Assembly: GCF_000429465.1 (NCBI RefSeq) | Contig: NZ_AUBX01000011.1 | Coordinates: 186,001 to 250,000, forward strand | Origin: Algoriphagus vanfongensis DSM 17529 | GTDB taxonomy: Bacteria; Bacteroidota; Bacteroidia; Cytophagales; Cyclobacteriaceae | Direction: 5' to 3' | DNA length: 64,000 bases | Part shown: piece by piece, positions 16,553 to 26,006 of the stretch | Numbering within the stretch: position 1 is the first letter of the stretch | Layout: each line of letters starts with the position of its first letter | Translations under genes and position numbers: made by a program | The notes under the pieces: model-generated | The model's input: only the letters and a program-made list of their open reading frames with translations | Database searches by the model: none | What the model was told of the DNA's origin: nothing

Positions 16553-18214
16553 TTAAAATTCTGATATCAAGGAAGATGGGCTGATGCCAAATTCCCTTTT
16601 AAAGCATTTGGAAAAATAGGAGGGATTGGAGAAGCCTGTCTGAAAGGCGATCTCAGATACTCCAAATTTGCGTGTGTTTAGTAGCTCTTTGGCGCGATGA
16701 AGTCTGACGGAAGAGATGAGTTGATTCGGTGATTTGTTGCTGATGGCTTTGAGTTTTCGTTGCAGTTGCCTTTCACTGACAGCCATTTCCTTGGATAGGA
16801 TTTCCAAGCTGAATTGTTCATTATTCAGGTTTTCATCGATACATCGGATGACATCCTCCAAAAATGACTCGCTCCAAGATTGCGGCAGGTTGCTGGTCAG
16901 ATGTGTGTTGCTCGGAATAGTGTCGCTGACTTTGTAGAGATCTTGGGGTTTTGACTTGGAAGGCTTTAAAAAATGGAGGCTTTTTTGAATGGTAAGCCCC
17001 GTACCGGAAAGCAGGTTTTTTACTGTTTCAGTGATCAGGATTTGGTTGGGAATTGCCTTCGTTAGCATTTCATCTAACCAGATTTTTGTCTTTTCATTGT
17101 GCCAAAGTGAAGTCTGAAGCGAGACCTCCATCATATGGATTGCAATCGCAGACTTTCTTCCCTGTTGTTTGAATAGCTCTATCAAGCCTTTGCCACAGTA
17201 AACCGCTTTGCTAGGTCCATCAAAGGAGAGTGCCAAAGAATCAGAACCCTGATGAACCGTTTTTCCTTTGAATTTGGCAATCAACTGCCGAACTGAGTGC
17301 CACTCGAGTTCAGCATTATTTGAATTAGGTTGGATATTGGCCGTGAGGATGCAGGTTAGTTTTTGCTCAATGGGAAGAGAGGCTTGAGTATTGAGGATAA
17401 AAGTCTTCATGAGCTCCAGAATTTCAGAACTGTTCTCTGCCCAAAACAAATGATCACTTCCTTCTAACTCTACAAAAGTGGCACCCGGAATCCGCTGTGA
17501 AATGAAGCGTCCCTCTTCGATTTTGACATCGATGTCATGCACCCGCTGCATCATCAATGTCGGCACCCGGATCGTATTCAGAATATTGACGATATCCACT
17601 AGCGTATTCATTTTGGTCAATACCATCGCTGCACTTGGACTGGCTCCTGACCTGAAGTACTGAGCCAGCCAATCCATAAATTCCGGATCATCGGCGCGGG
17701 ATGGGGCTAAGGTTTCCAGTTCCATTTCACCGCTTCCCCAGCTGTTTTCGATCATGTCATAGACCTTTTGCCGCTCCTGATCAGTCGGTGCCCAAGGATA
17801 GTCTGGTGAATATTTTCTCTTTGCAAAGATCCCAAAACAAATCAGGGAGATCGTTCGATGTGGATAGGTGGCAGCAAAAAGAGCCGAGACAGAGCCGCCT
17901 TCCGAATGGCCAAAAAGGACGGCTTTCGGGGAATGTACAGCATCCATCACTGCTCGGATGTCGTCCATTCGATCTTCTAAAGTTGAGAGCTCGCTGATCC
18001 GATCAGATAGTCCGGTTCCTCTTTTGTCAAAAAGAATAACCCGACAGATTTGCCCCAATCCCTGAAGGAAATCAGCCAAGGAAGGACAAGTCCACATCAG
18101 GTCGATATTGGATACCCAGCCGGGTATGTACACTAAGTCGATCGACCCAGAGCCGAAAACTTGATAAGCAATGTTGATACTTCCGCTTTTGGTATAGCGT
18201 GTCGCTGGTTTCAT
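16553..18214 (-). CDS. Alpha/beta-hydrolase, cyclase-like and AraC-type DNA-binding fusion
   Basis: A 553-residue three-part protein. Residues 1-275 are an alpha/beta hydrolase with nucleophile S104 in GHSEGG and general-base H255 in GSDHLFW. Residues about 285-420 resemble the class III nucleotide-cyclase homology domain that follows such hydrolases in other bacteria (LTCILTANI, LALSFDGPSKAVYCG). The metal-binding aspartate after the first strand is replaced (ANI rather than ADI), so it is probably not a cyclase. Residues about 450-553 are an AraC-type double helix-turn-helix (FSLEILSKEMAVSERQLQRK and GVSEIAFQTGFSNPSYFSKC). It is probably a one-component regulator sensing or hydrolysing a small ligand. 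Targets unknown. Confidence 0.85.
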   Translation of the reverse strand: MKPATRYTKSGSINIAYQVFGSGSIDLVYIPGWVSNIDLMWTCPSLADFLQGLGQICRVILFDKRGTGLSDRISELSTLEDRMDDIRAVMDAVHSPKAVLFGHSEGGSVSALFAATYPHRTISLICFGIFAKRKYSPDYPWAPTDQERQKVYDMIENSWGSGEMELETLAPSRADDPEFMDWLAQYFRSGASPSAAMVLTKMNTLVDIVNILNTIRVPTLMMQRVHDIDVKIEEGRFISQRIPGATFVELEGSDHLFWAENSSEILELMKTFILNTQASLPIEQKLTCILTANIQPNSNNAELEWHSVRQLIAKFKGKTVHQGSDSLALSFDGPSKAVYCGKGLIELFKQQGRKSAIAIHMMEVSLQTSLWHNEKTKIWLDEMLTKAIPNQILITETVKNLLSGTGLTIQKSLHFLKPSKSKPQDLYKVSDTIPSNTHLTSNLPQSWSESFLEDVIRCIDENLNNEQFSLEILSKEMAVSERQLQRKLKAISNKSPNQLISSVRLHRAKELLNTRKFGVSEIAFQTGFSNPSYFSKCFKREFGISPSSLISEF

Positions 18215-18455
18215 GATGCACTATTAAAAAGATTATAAAAAGTATGAAAGGGTAGACGTGTAAGTTACTCAAAACTAATTGTATTTGTAAGAGCTTCTTG
18301 TGATTTTGTTTTATAGAAATCTGATCGGTTAATATTGGAAATCAATCAATTACGTGTTAAATAAAATTTTAGAACTGAGCCAGTAAACAATAATTGGCTG
18401 TTTGTGTGCTTCTTTTTTCTGGTAAAAACTAAATGGTCAAAACAGCTAAAAACAG

Positions 18456-18483
18456 AAAATGCCGACTTTCTAGCCGGCATTTT
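18456..18483 (-). terminator. Terminator of the RND efflux operon
   Basis: Stem AAAATGCCG (18456-18464) / CGGCATTTT (18475-18483), immediately beyond the transporter gene that ends at 18506 on the minus strand. Confidence 0.75.
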
Positions 18484-18505
18484 CTTATGAGATTTATTTC
18501 TGTTA

Positions 18506-21500
18506 TTAATGTCCTCCGTCCCCTTCTTCAGGGACATAGGTGGATTCTAGTCTTGCCAGTTCTTTTTTGCCATAAGCGATCTTTGTGATCACTACATAGA
18601 GCACTGGCACAAAGAAAATAGCCAAGAAGGTTGCAGCTAGCATTCCTCCGATCACAGTCCATCCGATGGTCTGTCTCGCTACCGCACCAGCTCCATTGGA
18701 AATCGCCAAAGGCACTACTCCAAGAATAAATGCTAATGAGGTCATGATAATCGGTCTCAGCCTCAATCTTACAGCTTCCAAAGTAGCCTGAAGCAAAGGC
18801 ATGCCTCTGTCCACCCGCTCTTTGGCAAACTCCACGATCAAAATGGCGTTTTTCGCAGCCAAACCGATCAGGGTAATCAAACCAATCTGGGCATAGACGT
18901 TGTTGTCTAGTTTTGGAAGGAAATGCAATGCGATGATCGCTCCGAAAGCTCCTAGTGGCAGCGCCAAAAGTACTGAGAATGGCACAGACCAGCTTTCATA
19001 CAAGGCTGCCAAAAGCAAGGAAACCAAGACAATTGCCAAAGTGAAAATCAAAATGGTAGAATTGCCGGATGAAAGCTCTTCTCTACTCAAGCCAGAGAAA
19101 TCGTATCCATAACCCGCTGGCAACACCTCAGCGGCCACTTCTTCCAAGGCCGCCAAGGCTTGACCGGAAGAATAACCCGGAGCGGCGTTTCCGTTGATTT
19201 CAGCGGAGCGGAATAGGTTGTAGTGGGAAATCACTGGAGCATTTTCCACCACTTCATAGCTGATCAGCGCACTCAAGGGAACTGACTCACCGCTGCTACT
19301 CTGCACATAGTATTGTTCCAGATTGTTGATCCCGGCGCGGTAGGTAGTGTCAGCTTGCGCTACCACTCGGAAGTTTCTCCCGTATCTCGTGAAGTCATTG
19401 ACATAGGAGCTCCCCATGTAGTTGGACATCGTGGTGAAAATCTCAGAAAGCGGCACGCCCAGTTTTTTGGCTTTTTCACGATCTACCGTCACATGATAGC
19501 CTGGTGTTTTTGCCGTAAAGAAACTATAGGCCATGGCGATCTCTGGACGCTGGTTGGCAGCCGCCAGAAATTGTCCCATGGTTTGCTCAAATTCTTTGAT
19601 ATCTCCGAGAGCGGATCGCTGCTCCAGCATAAAGCTGAAACCGCCCGTGCTACCCAAGCCCGGAATCGCAGGTGGCGGAACTACCACAATGTTTCCTTCT
19701 GTGATGGCTGCAAATTTCTGGTTCAAAGTGCCCAGCAAACCGCCTAGCTGCAAAGAAGGTTCTTTTCGCTCATCCCAAGGATCCATCTGCACAAAGAAGG
19801 TAGCAGCATTAGGTTTGAAAGAGAAGTTGATCACGTTCAGTCCACCAATCCCGGTCACGTGGTTGATTCCATCAGTTTCTTCTAGGATTTGGTTCATCTG
19901 CTGCATGACAGCCTGAGTTCGATTACTTGCCGCGCCTTCAGGAAGCTGTAGAGTCACGAAAAGCCTTCCTTCATCTTCAGTAGGAAGGAAACCAGTAGGC
20001 TTGGCTTGGAAGAGTCCATAAGTACCTGCGAAAATACAGATCAGCAAAATCAACATCAAAGGAGCTTTTTTGATCGTATTTCTCACACCAGAAGTATAAG
20101 AACTGGTAGTTCTTTCAAACCATAAATTGAACTTGTAGAAAAACTTGTTGAGTCCTTTGCCATGCTCATTGACTTCAGATGGCTTGAGCAAAAGCGTACA
20201 CAAGGCTGGCGTCAAACTCAATGCGACAAATGCAGAAATCAAAACAGAAATCGCAATTGTAATCGCAAACTGCTGGTACATTCTCCCCACAATGCCTGGG
20301 ATAAAACCTACCGGAATAAATACCGCTGCCAAAATCAAAGCAATGGCAATCACCGGTGCGGTAATGTCTTTCATTGCCAATCGGGTAGCCTCTTTCGCAG
20401 AGATTTTTCGAGTGTCGATGTAGTGCTGAACCGCCTCTACTACCACGATCGCATCATCCACCACGATTCCGATCGCCAATACAAATCCAAAGAGTGTCAG
20501 CGTATTGATCGTGAAACCAAGCAATGGGAAGAAAATAAAGGTACCGATGATAGAAACCGGAATCGCCAGTACAGGAACCAAGGTAGCTCTCCAGCTTTGC
20601 AAAAAGAGAAATACCACCACAATCACCAAGATCAATGCCTCGACAAATGTGTGCATTACTTCATTGATAGAAACTTCTACCACTGAGACAGACTCAAATG
20701 GAACGGTAAAGTCCATGTCTGAAGGGAAGCTTGCTTTGAGTTCTTCCAAAGCCGCATAGACTCCTTCTGCAGTTTCTAGCGCATTACTTCCCGGAGCCTG
20801 GTAGACTAGCAAAATAGCAGCTTCCTCTCCGTCCAATGTCGAGTAGCGACCATAGTCAAACTGTCCCAGCTCGATACGGGCCACATCTCTCAGATACACC
20901 AATGATCCATCTTGTGGGTTGGTGCGTAATACGATGTCCTCAAACTCCTCGGCACGCTCCAATCGACCATTGACTGTGATCGGATATTCGAAAGCTTGGG
21001 TGTCAAATTGCGGCATGCTGCCTACGGTTCCCGCAGCTACTTGAAGGTTTTGCTCCTGGATCGCTGCAGTCACTTCTCTGGCAGAGATGCCATATTGAGC
21101 GAGTTTGTCTGGTTTGAGCCACACTCTCATACTGAAATCCTGACCGATGGCAGTAATATCACCAACACCATTTACCCGAAGCAAGGCGTCTTTGATGAAA
21201 ATATTGGCATAGTTGGAGAGGAATTTGGAGTCGTGAGTCCCGTTGGGAGAGGTGATGCTGAGCACCATCATGATGGATGGATTTCTCTTTCTCACGGTGA
21301 CTCCGAGTCTTCTTACCGCTTCAGGCAAGGAAGGCTCAGCGATGGAAACACGGTTTTGCACATCCAGTGTCGCGATGTCAATGTCAGTTCCTACTTCGAA
21401 GGTGACATTCATCTGCATCTGACCGGTGGAGGTATTGTTGGAGGAAATGTAGGCCATTCCCGGAGTCCCATTGACTTGGGTCTCAATCGGAGTGGCTACT

Positions 21501-21682
21501 GTCTGCTCTACCGTTTTCGCATCGGCCCCGGTGTAATTGGCAGAGACAGAAACCACCGGCGGGGTGATATCCGGATATTGAGTCACGGGGAGATTGAGGA
21601 TGGCCAGTGTGCCGACAAGCAAGATGACGATCGAGATCACCATTGCCGTCACGGGCCGTTTTATAAATACGTCTGATATCAT
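18506..21682 (-). CDS. RND multidrug efflux transporter, HAE1 family inner-membrane pump
   Basis: A 1058-residue AcrB/MexB-type proton-driven pump exporting hydrophobic compounds through a tripartite complex. The N-terminus MISDVFIKRPVTAMVISI and twelve-helix plan with two large periplasmic loops are clear. Proton-relay residues are present: the DD pair in GIVVDDAIVVVEAVQ (TM4) and the lysine-equivalent region NAILIVEFAKE (TM10). It is the last gene of a unit with TetR regulator, TolC-like channel and membrane-fusion lipoprotein, in that order of transcription. Substrate range cannot be read from the sequence. Confidence 0.96.
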   Translation of the reverse strand: MISDVFIKRPVTAMVISIVILLVGTLAILNLPVTQYPDITPPVVSVSANYTGADAKTVEQTVATPIETQVNGTPGMAYISSNNTSTGQMQMNVTFEVGTDIDIATLDVQNRVSIAEPSLPEAVRRLGVTVRKRNPSIMMVLSITSPNGTHDSKFLSNYANIFIKDALLRVNGVGDITAIGQDFSMRVWLKPDKLAQYGISAREVTAAIQEQNLQVAAGTVGSMPQFDTQAFEYPITVNGRLERAEEFEDIVLRTNPQDGSLVYLRDVARIELGQFDYGRYSTLDGEEAAILLVYQAPGSNALETAEGVYAALEELKASFPSDMDFTVPFESVSVVEVSINEVMHTFVEALILVIVVVFLFLQSWRATLVPVLAIPVSIIGTFIFFPLLGFTINTLTLFGFVLAIGIVVDDAIVVVEAVQHYIDTRKISAKEATRLAMKDITAPVIAIALILAAVFIPVGFIPGIVGRMYQQFAITIAISVLISAFVALSLTPALCTLLLKPSEVNEHGKGLNKFFYKFNLWFERTTSSYTSGVRNTIKKAPLMLILLICIFAGTYGLFQAKPTGFLPTEDEGRLFVTLQLPEGAASNRTQAVMQQMNQILEETDGINHVTGIGGLNVINFSFKPNAATFFVQMDPWDERKEPSLQLGGLLGTLNQKFAAITEGNIVVVPPPAIPGLGSTGGFSFMLEQRSALGDIKEFEQTMGQFLAAANQRPEIAMAYSFFTAKTPGYHVTVDREKAKKLGVPLSEIFTTMSNYMGSSYVNDFTRYGRNFRVVAQADTTYRAGINNLEQYYVQSSSGESVPLSALISYEVVENAPVISHYNLFRSAEINGNAAPGYSSGQALAALEEVAAEVLPAGYGYDFSGLSREELSSGNSTILIFTLAIVLVSLLLAALYESWSVPFSVLLALPLGAFGAIIALHFLPKLDNNVYAQIGLITLIGLAAKNAILIVEFAKERVDRGMPLLQATLEAVRLRLRPIIMTSLAFILGVVPLAISNGAGAVARQTIGWTVIGGMLAATFLAIFFVPVLYVVITKIAYGKKELARLESTYVPEEGDGGH

Positions 21683-21714
21683 GTGTAATGGATCAAATCT
21701 GAATGAAAAATGAT

Positions 21715-22824
21715 TTATTGAGCAGCCTGCTCTCTGATAGGAGCTCCTTCTCGCAACTTTTGGATTCCGGTGATGACGATTTTGTCTCCATCAGAGAGCC
21801 CATTACGAACGACGATTCCCTCACCGATTTGAGTTCCCAAAGTGACATTTTGCTGCTTCACAGTGTTGTCGGCTTGGACGACATACACGAAGTATTCGCC
21901 CATTTGCTCGGTCACAGCCTTGTAGGGAATCAGGATTTGCTCACCGATATCCTCGTTCATCACGAGTAGGTTCACGGTCATACCGGGAATCAATTCTGCA
22001 TCAGGATTTGGGAAATTGACGCGAAGATTGATCGTGCCGGACTGTCTGCCTACGGCTCTATCGATCGTCGTGAATTCTCCACTTTGAGTGTAGATAGACC
22101 CATCGCTAAACCTGATTCTAAACAAGGAGTCAGGGTTGTCTTCAGCTCTTAGCAGTCTGTTGAAGCGAGGGATTTCTCTTTCATTGATCACAAAGTTGAG
22201 AGACATAGGATCATTGGAAGAAAGCGTATTGAGCAGTGGTTGTCCTGGTGAGACTTGCGAACCCAAGCGCACCTGAGAGATTCCTACAGTCCCATCAAAA
22301 GGAGCTGTCAATACAGAATATTGGTAGTCAGTGGTCGCAGATTCCATTTGGGCTTTGGCTGAGGACAATTGCGCTTCAGCGTTCAAAACTTCCGTATGTG
22401 CATGATCCAATGTCTGCTTTGCAATCGCATCTTCCTGGTCTAGACGCTGATATCTTTCGTAGTCTTTTTTGAGTCGAGCCAGATTAGCTTCTGCACTTTG
22501 TACCAAAGCTCTGGTTTGCTCCAGAGATGCAGCATATTTGCTTCGGTCGATTTCATAAAGTTTCTGTCCTTTTTTGACTTGTTCGCCGTCTTTCACATAG
22601 ATGTTGGTGATGTAGCCACTGATCTGGGGACGGATTTCGACCTCATTGAGCGGTACCAAAGTCGCTGGATAAACATCTGTTCCGGTGACTGCTTGCTTGT
22701 GTACCTGCACGGTGGTCACCAGCGTAGGAGGAGGTGCCTGTTGGGCTGTCTGTGCATTTTGCCCACAGGAGCTGGCTGCCAAAAGCAACACAGCAAAAGA
22801 AAATAGGGTAAGATATGATCTCAT
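21715..22824 (-). CDS. RND efflux membrane-fusion (periplasmic adaptor) lipoprotein
   Basis: A 369-residue adaptor of the AcrA/MexA type linking the inner-membrane pump to the outer-membrane channel. The lipobox is LLLAASSC (C20). A lipoyl half-motif (RPQISGYITNIYVKDGEQVKKG) is followed by an alpha-helical hairpin (residues about 100-170), the second lipoyl half (LTAPFDGTVGISQVRLGSQV) and beta-barrel and membrane-proximal domains. It is 32 bp upstream of the pump and 22 bp downstream of the channel gene, forming one operon. Confidence 0.95.
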   Translation of the reverse strand: MRSYLTLFSFAVLLLAASSCGQNAQTAQQAPPPTLVTTVQVHKQAVTGTDVYPATLVPLNEVEIRPQISGYITNIYVKDGEQVKKGQKLYEIDRSKYAASLEQTRALVQSAEANLARLKKDYERYQRLDQEDAIAKQTLDHAHTEVLNAEAQLSSAKAQMESATTDYQYSVLTAPFDGTVGISQVRLGSQVSPGQPLLNTLSSNDPMSLNFVINEREIPRFNRLLRAEDNPDSLFRIRFSDGSIYTQSGEFTTIDRAVGRQSGTINLRVNFPNPDAELIPGMTVNLLVMNEDIGEQILIPYKAVTEQMGEYFVYVVQADNTVKQQNVTLGTQIGEGIVVRNGLSDGDKIVITGIQKLREGAPIREQAAQ

Positions 22825-22846
22825 GGTATAGAAAATTTTTAGCCGG

Positions 22847-24172
22847 TTAATAGTTGATAGATCCCAAGGCTTGATCCAAGTCTAATTTGGAAAGCAGCAC
22901 TTGATAGAAAGCATTGATATGATTGATTTGGGCGGTCTGAAGGTCGGTCTCTGCTACGACCAGATCCACATAGGCTTTGACACCCTCGTCGTATTGCATT
23001 TTGATGATGTCATAGACATTCTCAGCCATCTCCATGTTTTCACGGATGATTTCCCACTCGTAAAGGCTGGAATTATAGGCTGCCAGAGCGGTCTCATACT
23101 CTGTGTTGATCTGATTGGAGAGATCTTGCAATTCCACTTGGCCACGCTCCACTTGAAGCTGTGCAGCTTTCACCCGATGCACTCTTTTGCCACCCTGAAA
23201 AATCGGGATGGAAAGATTCAGCCCTACTGCAGAAGTGGGGTAGGATTGCTGGTAGAGATCGGAGAAGTTTTCGTTGAAATACATCCAGTTGTAGCGGTAG
23301 TAGGCTGAAAGCTGAGGCAAGTAGTTCCACTTTTCATAGGCTGTCTGGATTTCATTGAGAGACTGCTGAGTCTGCATGAGTCTGTATTCGACTCTATTTT
23401 CCAAAATCAGCGGATCGGTACTGTCCTGAGCGATCTCATCGATGGCGCCTTTGACGTCGTAAGCAATGGTAAATTCTGCATTGTCAGGATGCCCGATGAG
23501 TTGCTTTAAATAGCTGTATTTTGCTTCGAAAGAATTCATCACCCGATTTTGATTGCTCTTGGCATTGGTCAAGGTGATAAAGGCACGCTGATAGTCCGTC
23601 TTGTCCACCAAGCCTGTCTCATAGCGCACTTTGGCATCTTTGTACTGCTTCTCCAGCCTTTCCAGATTTTCTTCTACGATTTTTAGTTCTTCTTCTGAAA
23701 GCAGGATGCTATAAAATGCCCTCGTCACATCCACTACAGTATTGATTTTGGCATTTTCGATGACATCCTCCAGCTGGCTTCGATAGTACTTGGATGTTTT
23801 GGAAGCGAAAAGCTGATCGCGCGTGAAGAGGTTTTGATCTACTTGCAGCAGGACGTTGGAGTTGTATGGCTGACCAAAAGTGATCAGCTGGTCTCCAATC
23901 GCATTGGTCTGCAACTTAATATTGTAGGCCCCTGCCGCACTGGCGGTGATCTGAGGATACCAGCCTGCGATGTTGGCTTTGATCTCTCGATCTCCGATCT
24001 GCTCGTCTAGCTGGGCTTGTCGAATAGTAGGGCTTTGGATCATGGCATAATCCAGCACTTCCTGAAGGCCTACTTGGCCTTCGAGTTTGGGGATTTCCTC
24101 CTGCGCCATCACCCGGATTGTGGATAAAAAGAGTCCTAGGCTGAGGAGCAGGGACTGCTTCGAATAGGTCAT
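22847..24172 (-). CDS. TolC-family outer-membrane efflux channel
   Basis: A 441-residue outer-membrane factor that completes the tripartite pump. I use the ATG at 24172 (MTYSKQSLLLSLGLFLSTIRVMA), which gives a clean signal peptide; an in-frame ATG 25 codons upstream does not. Two OEP repeats with long coiled-coil helices are seen (TDYQRAFITLTNAKSNQNRV; ALAAYNSSLYEWEIIRENME). First structural gene of the efflux unit, after the tetR-type gene. Confidence 0.93.
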   Translation of the reverse strand: MTYSKQSLLLSLGLFLSTIRVMAQEEIPKLEGQVGLQEVLDYAMIQSPTIRQAQLDEQIGDREIKANIAGWYPQITASAAGAYNIKLQTNAIGDQLITFGQPYNSNVLLQVDQNLFTRDQLFASKTSKYYRSQLEDVIENAKINTVVDVTRAFYSILLSEEELKIVEENLERLEKQYKDAKVRYETGLVDKTDYQRAFITLTNAKSNQNRVMNSFEAKYSYLKQLIGHPDNAEFTIAYDVKGAIDEIAQDSTDPLILENRVEYRLMQTQQSLNEIQTAYEKWNYLPQLSAYYRYNWMYFNENFSDLYQQSYPTSAVGLNLSIPIFQGGKRVHRVKAAQLQVERGQVELQDLSNQINTEYETALAAYNSSLYEWEIIRENMEMAENVYDIIKMQYDEGVKAYVDLVVAETDLQTAQINHINAFYQVLLSKLDLDQALGSINY

Positions 24173-24286
24173 TTGAAAATTAATTAGTTGGTTTAAGAAT
24201 ATATATTTTGGACTACCGGGACTGGCTTTGTAGCTGAGCGGTTTCAAAAAAACCAGCAGCCAGCGCCGGAAGTGAATCAGTACCTA

Positions 24287-24865
24287 TCAGTTGGCCTTGA
24301 TCGCGTCCCAGATCAGATAAGGATAGGAGGATAGATCCACCTGATTCCGCTCAAGTTTTTGAGCAAAATTCTTTTTGACCTTGGCCAGAGACTGGGCTGA
24401 TTCGTTGACCAGTATTTTTAGGATAATTGGGTTGAGATCCTTGATGGCTCCTTCTTTGATACCATCTAAGTAAAAATTTTGGGTCCATTGAAACCACTCT
24501 GGATGCTTGGCTTGCAGCTCCTCCGAATTGTAGGGGGATTTTAAGAACTGTTCCAAAAACCCTTGAATGTCAGGGTTTTCGGAGTAGAATTCCAGCAAAT
24601 TGTCCCAAAAGCTAAAGAACCTTTCTTTAAAAGGAAGATTCGGATCGTCCTTGGAGGTGACTTCCCGATGTTGTTTCTGGATGACATCCTGAAAAATCCC
24701 CTGAATCATCTCTTCTTTGCTTTCGAAGTAGGTGTAAATAGTTCCCGCTGCGACCCCGGCTTTTTTGGCTACCTGACTGATCGGACAGCCGTGAAATCCG
24801 TGCTCGTTGATCAGTTCCAGTCCGCTGCGGATGATCTGACTTTTTTTGTCTTGTTGATTTTCCAT
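24287..24865 (-). CDS. TetR/AcrR family repressor of the efflux operon
   Basis: A 192-residue TetR-type regulator. The N-terminal helix-turn-helix reads GCPISQVAKKAGVAAGTIYT, followed by YFESKEEMIQGIF. The C-terminal ligand domain (residues about 60-192) is divergent, as usual. It is upstream of and co-oriented with the channel, adaptor and pump genes. A palindrome directly before its start codon (24871-24886) is the likely operator, so it probably represses itself and the downstream pump genes. Confidence 0.93.
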   Translation of the reverse strand: MENQQDKKSQIIRSGLELINEHGFHGCPISQVAKKAGVAAGTIYTYFESKEEMIQGIFQDVIQKQHREVTSKDDPNLPFKERFFSFWDNLLEFYSENPDIQGFLEQFLKSPYNSEELQAKHPEWFQWTQNFYLDGIKEGAIKDLNPIILKILVNESAQSLAKVKKNFAQKLERNQVDLSSYPYLIWDAIKAN

Positions 24866-24870
24866 AGAGT

Positions 24871-24901
24871 GAATGAACGTTCAATCATAATCAAGATTGA
24901 A
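24871..24901. promoter_or_regulatory. Likely TetR operator: two overlapping palindromes
   Basis: The first is TGAACGTTCA (24874-24883), a perfect 10-bp palindrome that extends to 24871-24886 with one mismatched pair. The second is TTCAATC (24880-24886), an 8-nt spacer and GATTGAA (24895-24901). Both lie 6-36 nt upstream of the tetR-type start codon, the usual place for an autoregulated operator. Confidence 0.6.
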
Positions 24902-24973
24902 TAGTTCCCCTCTGAATCAAAAAAACTTAAATTTTATTTGAATGCTTTATAAAGTGCTTTAAATCAATTGGTT

Positions 24974-26005
24974 TCAGGTCGTCTGTCCCCCGCAACTGGA
25001 GCCAAGGCCAGCGGTGCAGCCATAGCAGTGTTGATTGAGAACAATAGCGCGAGACTGCAAGGCTTTCATATCAAAATCGCTGATGTGTTGTGATTTGCCA
25101 GCAACTTTTAAATCCAGCATCTGATTGAAATCACAATCGTAGAGGTAGCCATCCCAGCCGATAGAAAGGGTGTTTCGGCACATCACTCCAGACGCAGCAG
25201 AAGGATTGAAAGCCTCTATCAGTGTCTGCATGTATTCCTCATAATTGCCACTTGAGATCAGGTAATCCAAAAAGCGACTAATAGGCATATTGGTGATCAC
25301 AAAGAGTTGGTTGAATTCCACTCCGAATTTCCGCTTTAGTTCACGTTTGAAGTCTGCTTCCAATGATTCCTGCGGACCGGGCAGAATTGCTCCGGTGGGA
25401 TTATAGACCAGATTGAACTGCAACCCACTTCCTTCTATTCCATAACCGACCTCATTGAGCCTGCGCATGGCATCGATGGATCGGTCAAATACGCCATCTC
25501 CTCGCTGGCGATCTGTCCTCAAAGAAGTGTAATGGGGTAGGGAAGAAATGACCTCTACCTGATGCTCTGCAAAAAACTCTGGGAGATCGTGGTATTTTTT
25601 ATTGGCATTGATGATGGTCAGATTGCAGCGATCCATGACATGCTTCCCCATACCTGAAGCCTGCTCGACCAGCCATCTGAAATGTGGATTCATCTCGGGA
25701 GCTCCTCCAGTAAGGTCGAGAGAGGGGATGTCATATGCTCCAAGGATGTCCAGACATTGCTGCATGGTTTCCTTGGTCATGATTTCCTTGCGATCCGGTC
25801 CGGCATCTACATGGCAGTGTTTACAGGTTTGATTGCACATTTTACCCAGATTCATCTGAAAGATGTCCACTCCTGTAGGTGTGAGTGGAGAAAGTCCAAT
25901 CGTCTGAAGCTTTTCTACAAAAGGCTCAAAACCGTCTCGATTGAGTACGTCCAATTGGGCTTCTCCTTTTGCAAATACATGTCCTTGTCTTTGCAGTGAT
26001 TTCAT
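24974..26005 (-). CDS. arsS: Arsenosugar biosynthesis radical SAM protein ArsS
   Basis: A 343-residue radical SAM enzyme with the 4Fe-4S ligands C57, C61 and C64 in CNQTCKHC and the following HVDAGP typical of ArsS. The C-terminal DUF3641 region has several cysteines (VMCRNTLSIGWDGYLYDCDF; CYGCTAGLGSSCGG). ArsS is thought to transfer a deoxyadenosyl group to methylated arsenic during arsenosugar formation. Some family members are selenoproteins, but here all ligand positions are ordinary Cys codons. It is one base downstream of the CMD-like gene; no arsM is in the window. Confidence 0.9.
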   Translation of the reverse strand: MKSLQRQGHVFAKGEAQLDVLNRDGFEPFVEKLQTIGLSPLTPTGVDIFQMNLGKMCNQTCKHCHVDAGPDRKEIMTKETMQQCLDILGAYDIPSLDLTGGAPEMNPHFRWLVEQASGMGKHVMDRCNLTIINANKKYHDLPEFFAEHQVEVISSLPHYTSLRTDRQRGDGVFDRSIDAMRRLNEVGYGIEGSGLQFNLVYNPTGAILPGPQESLEADFKRELKRKFGVEFNQLFVITNMPISRFLDYLISSGNYEEYMQTLIEAFNPSAASGVMCRNTLSIGWDGYLYDCDFNQMLDLKVAGKSQHISDFDMKALQSRAIVLNQHCYGCTAGLGSSCGGQTT

Positions 26006-26006
26006 A

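Noticed and set aside
18215..18505. Possible small gene between the AraC fusion and the RND operon terminator
   Set aside because: Only AT-rich sequence with no sustained codon pattern; a 63-codon minus frame overlaps the terminator.
20162..20686. Long antisense frames inside the RND pump gene (also near 20996-21676)
   Set aside because: Codon composition is that of an antisense shadow (Arg/His/Gln-rich), and the sense gene is unquestionable.
24974..24976. TGA stop of arsS as a selenocysteine codon
   Set aside because: Only a few codons follow before TAA, the radical SAM ligands are all normal Cys codons, and no SECIS-like stem was evident.
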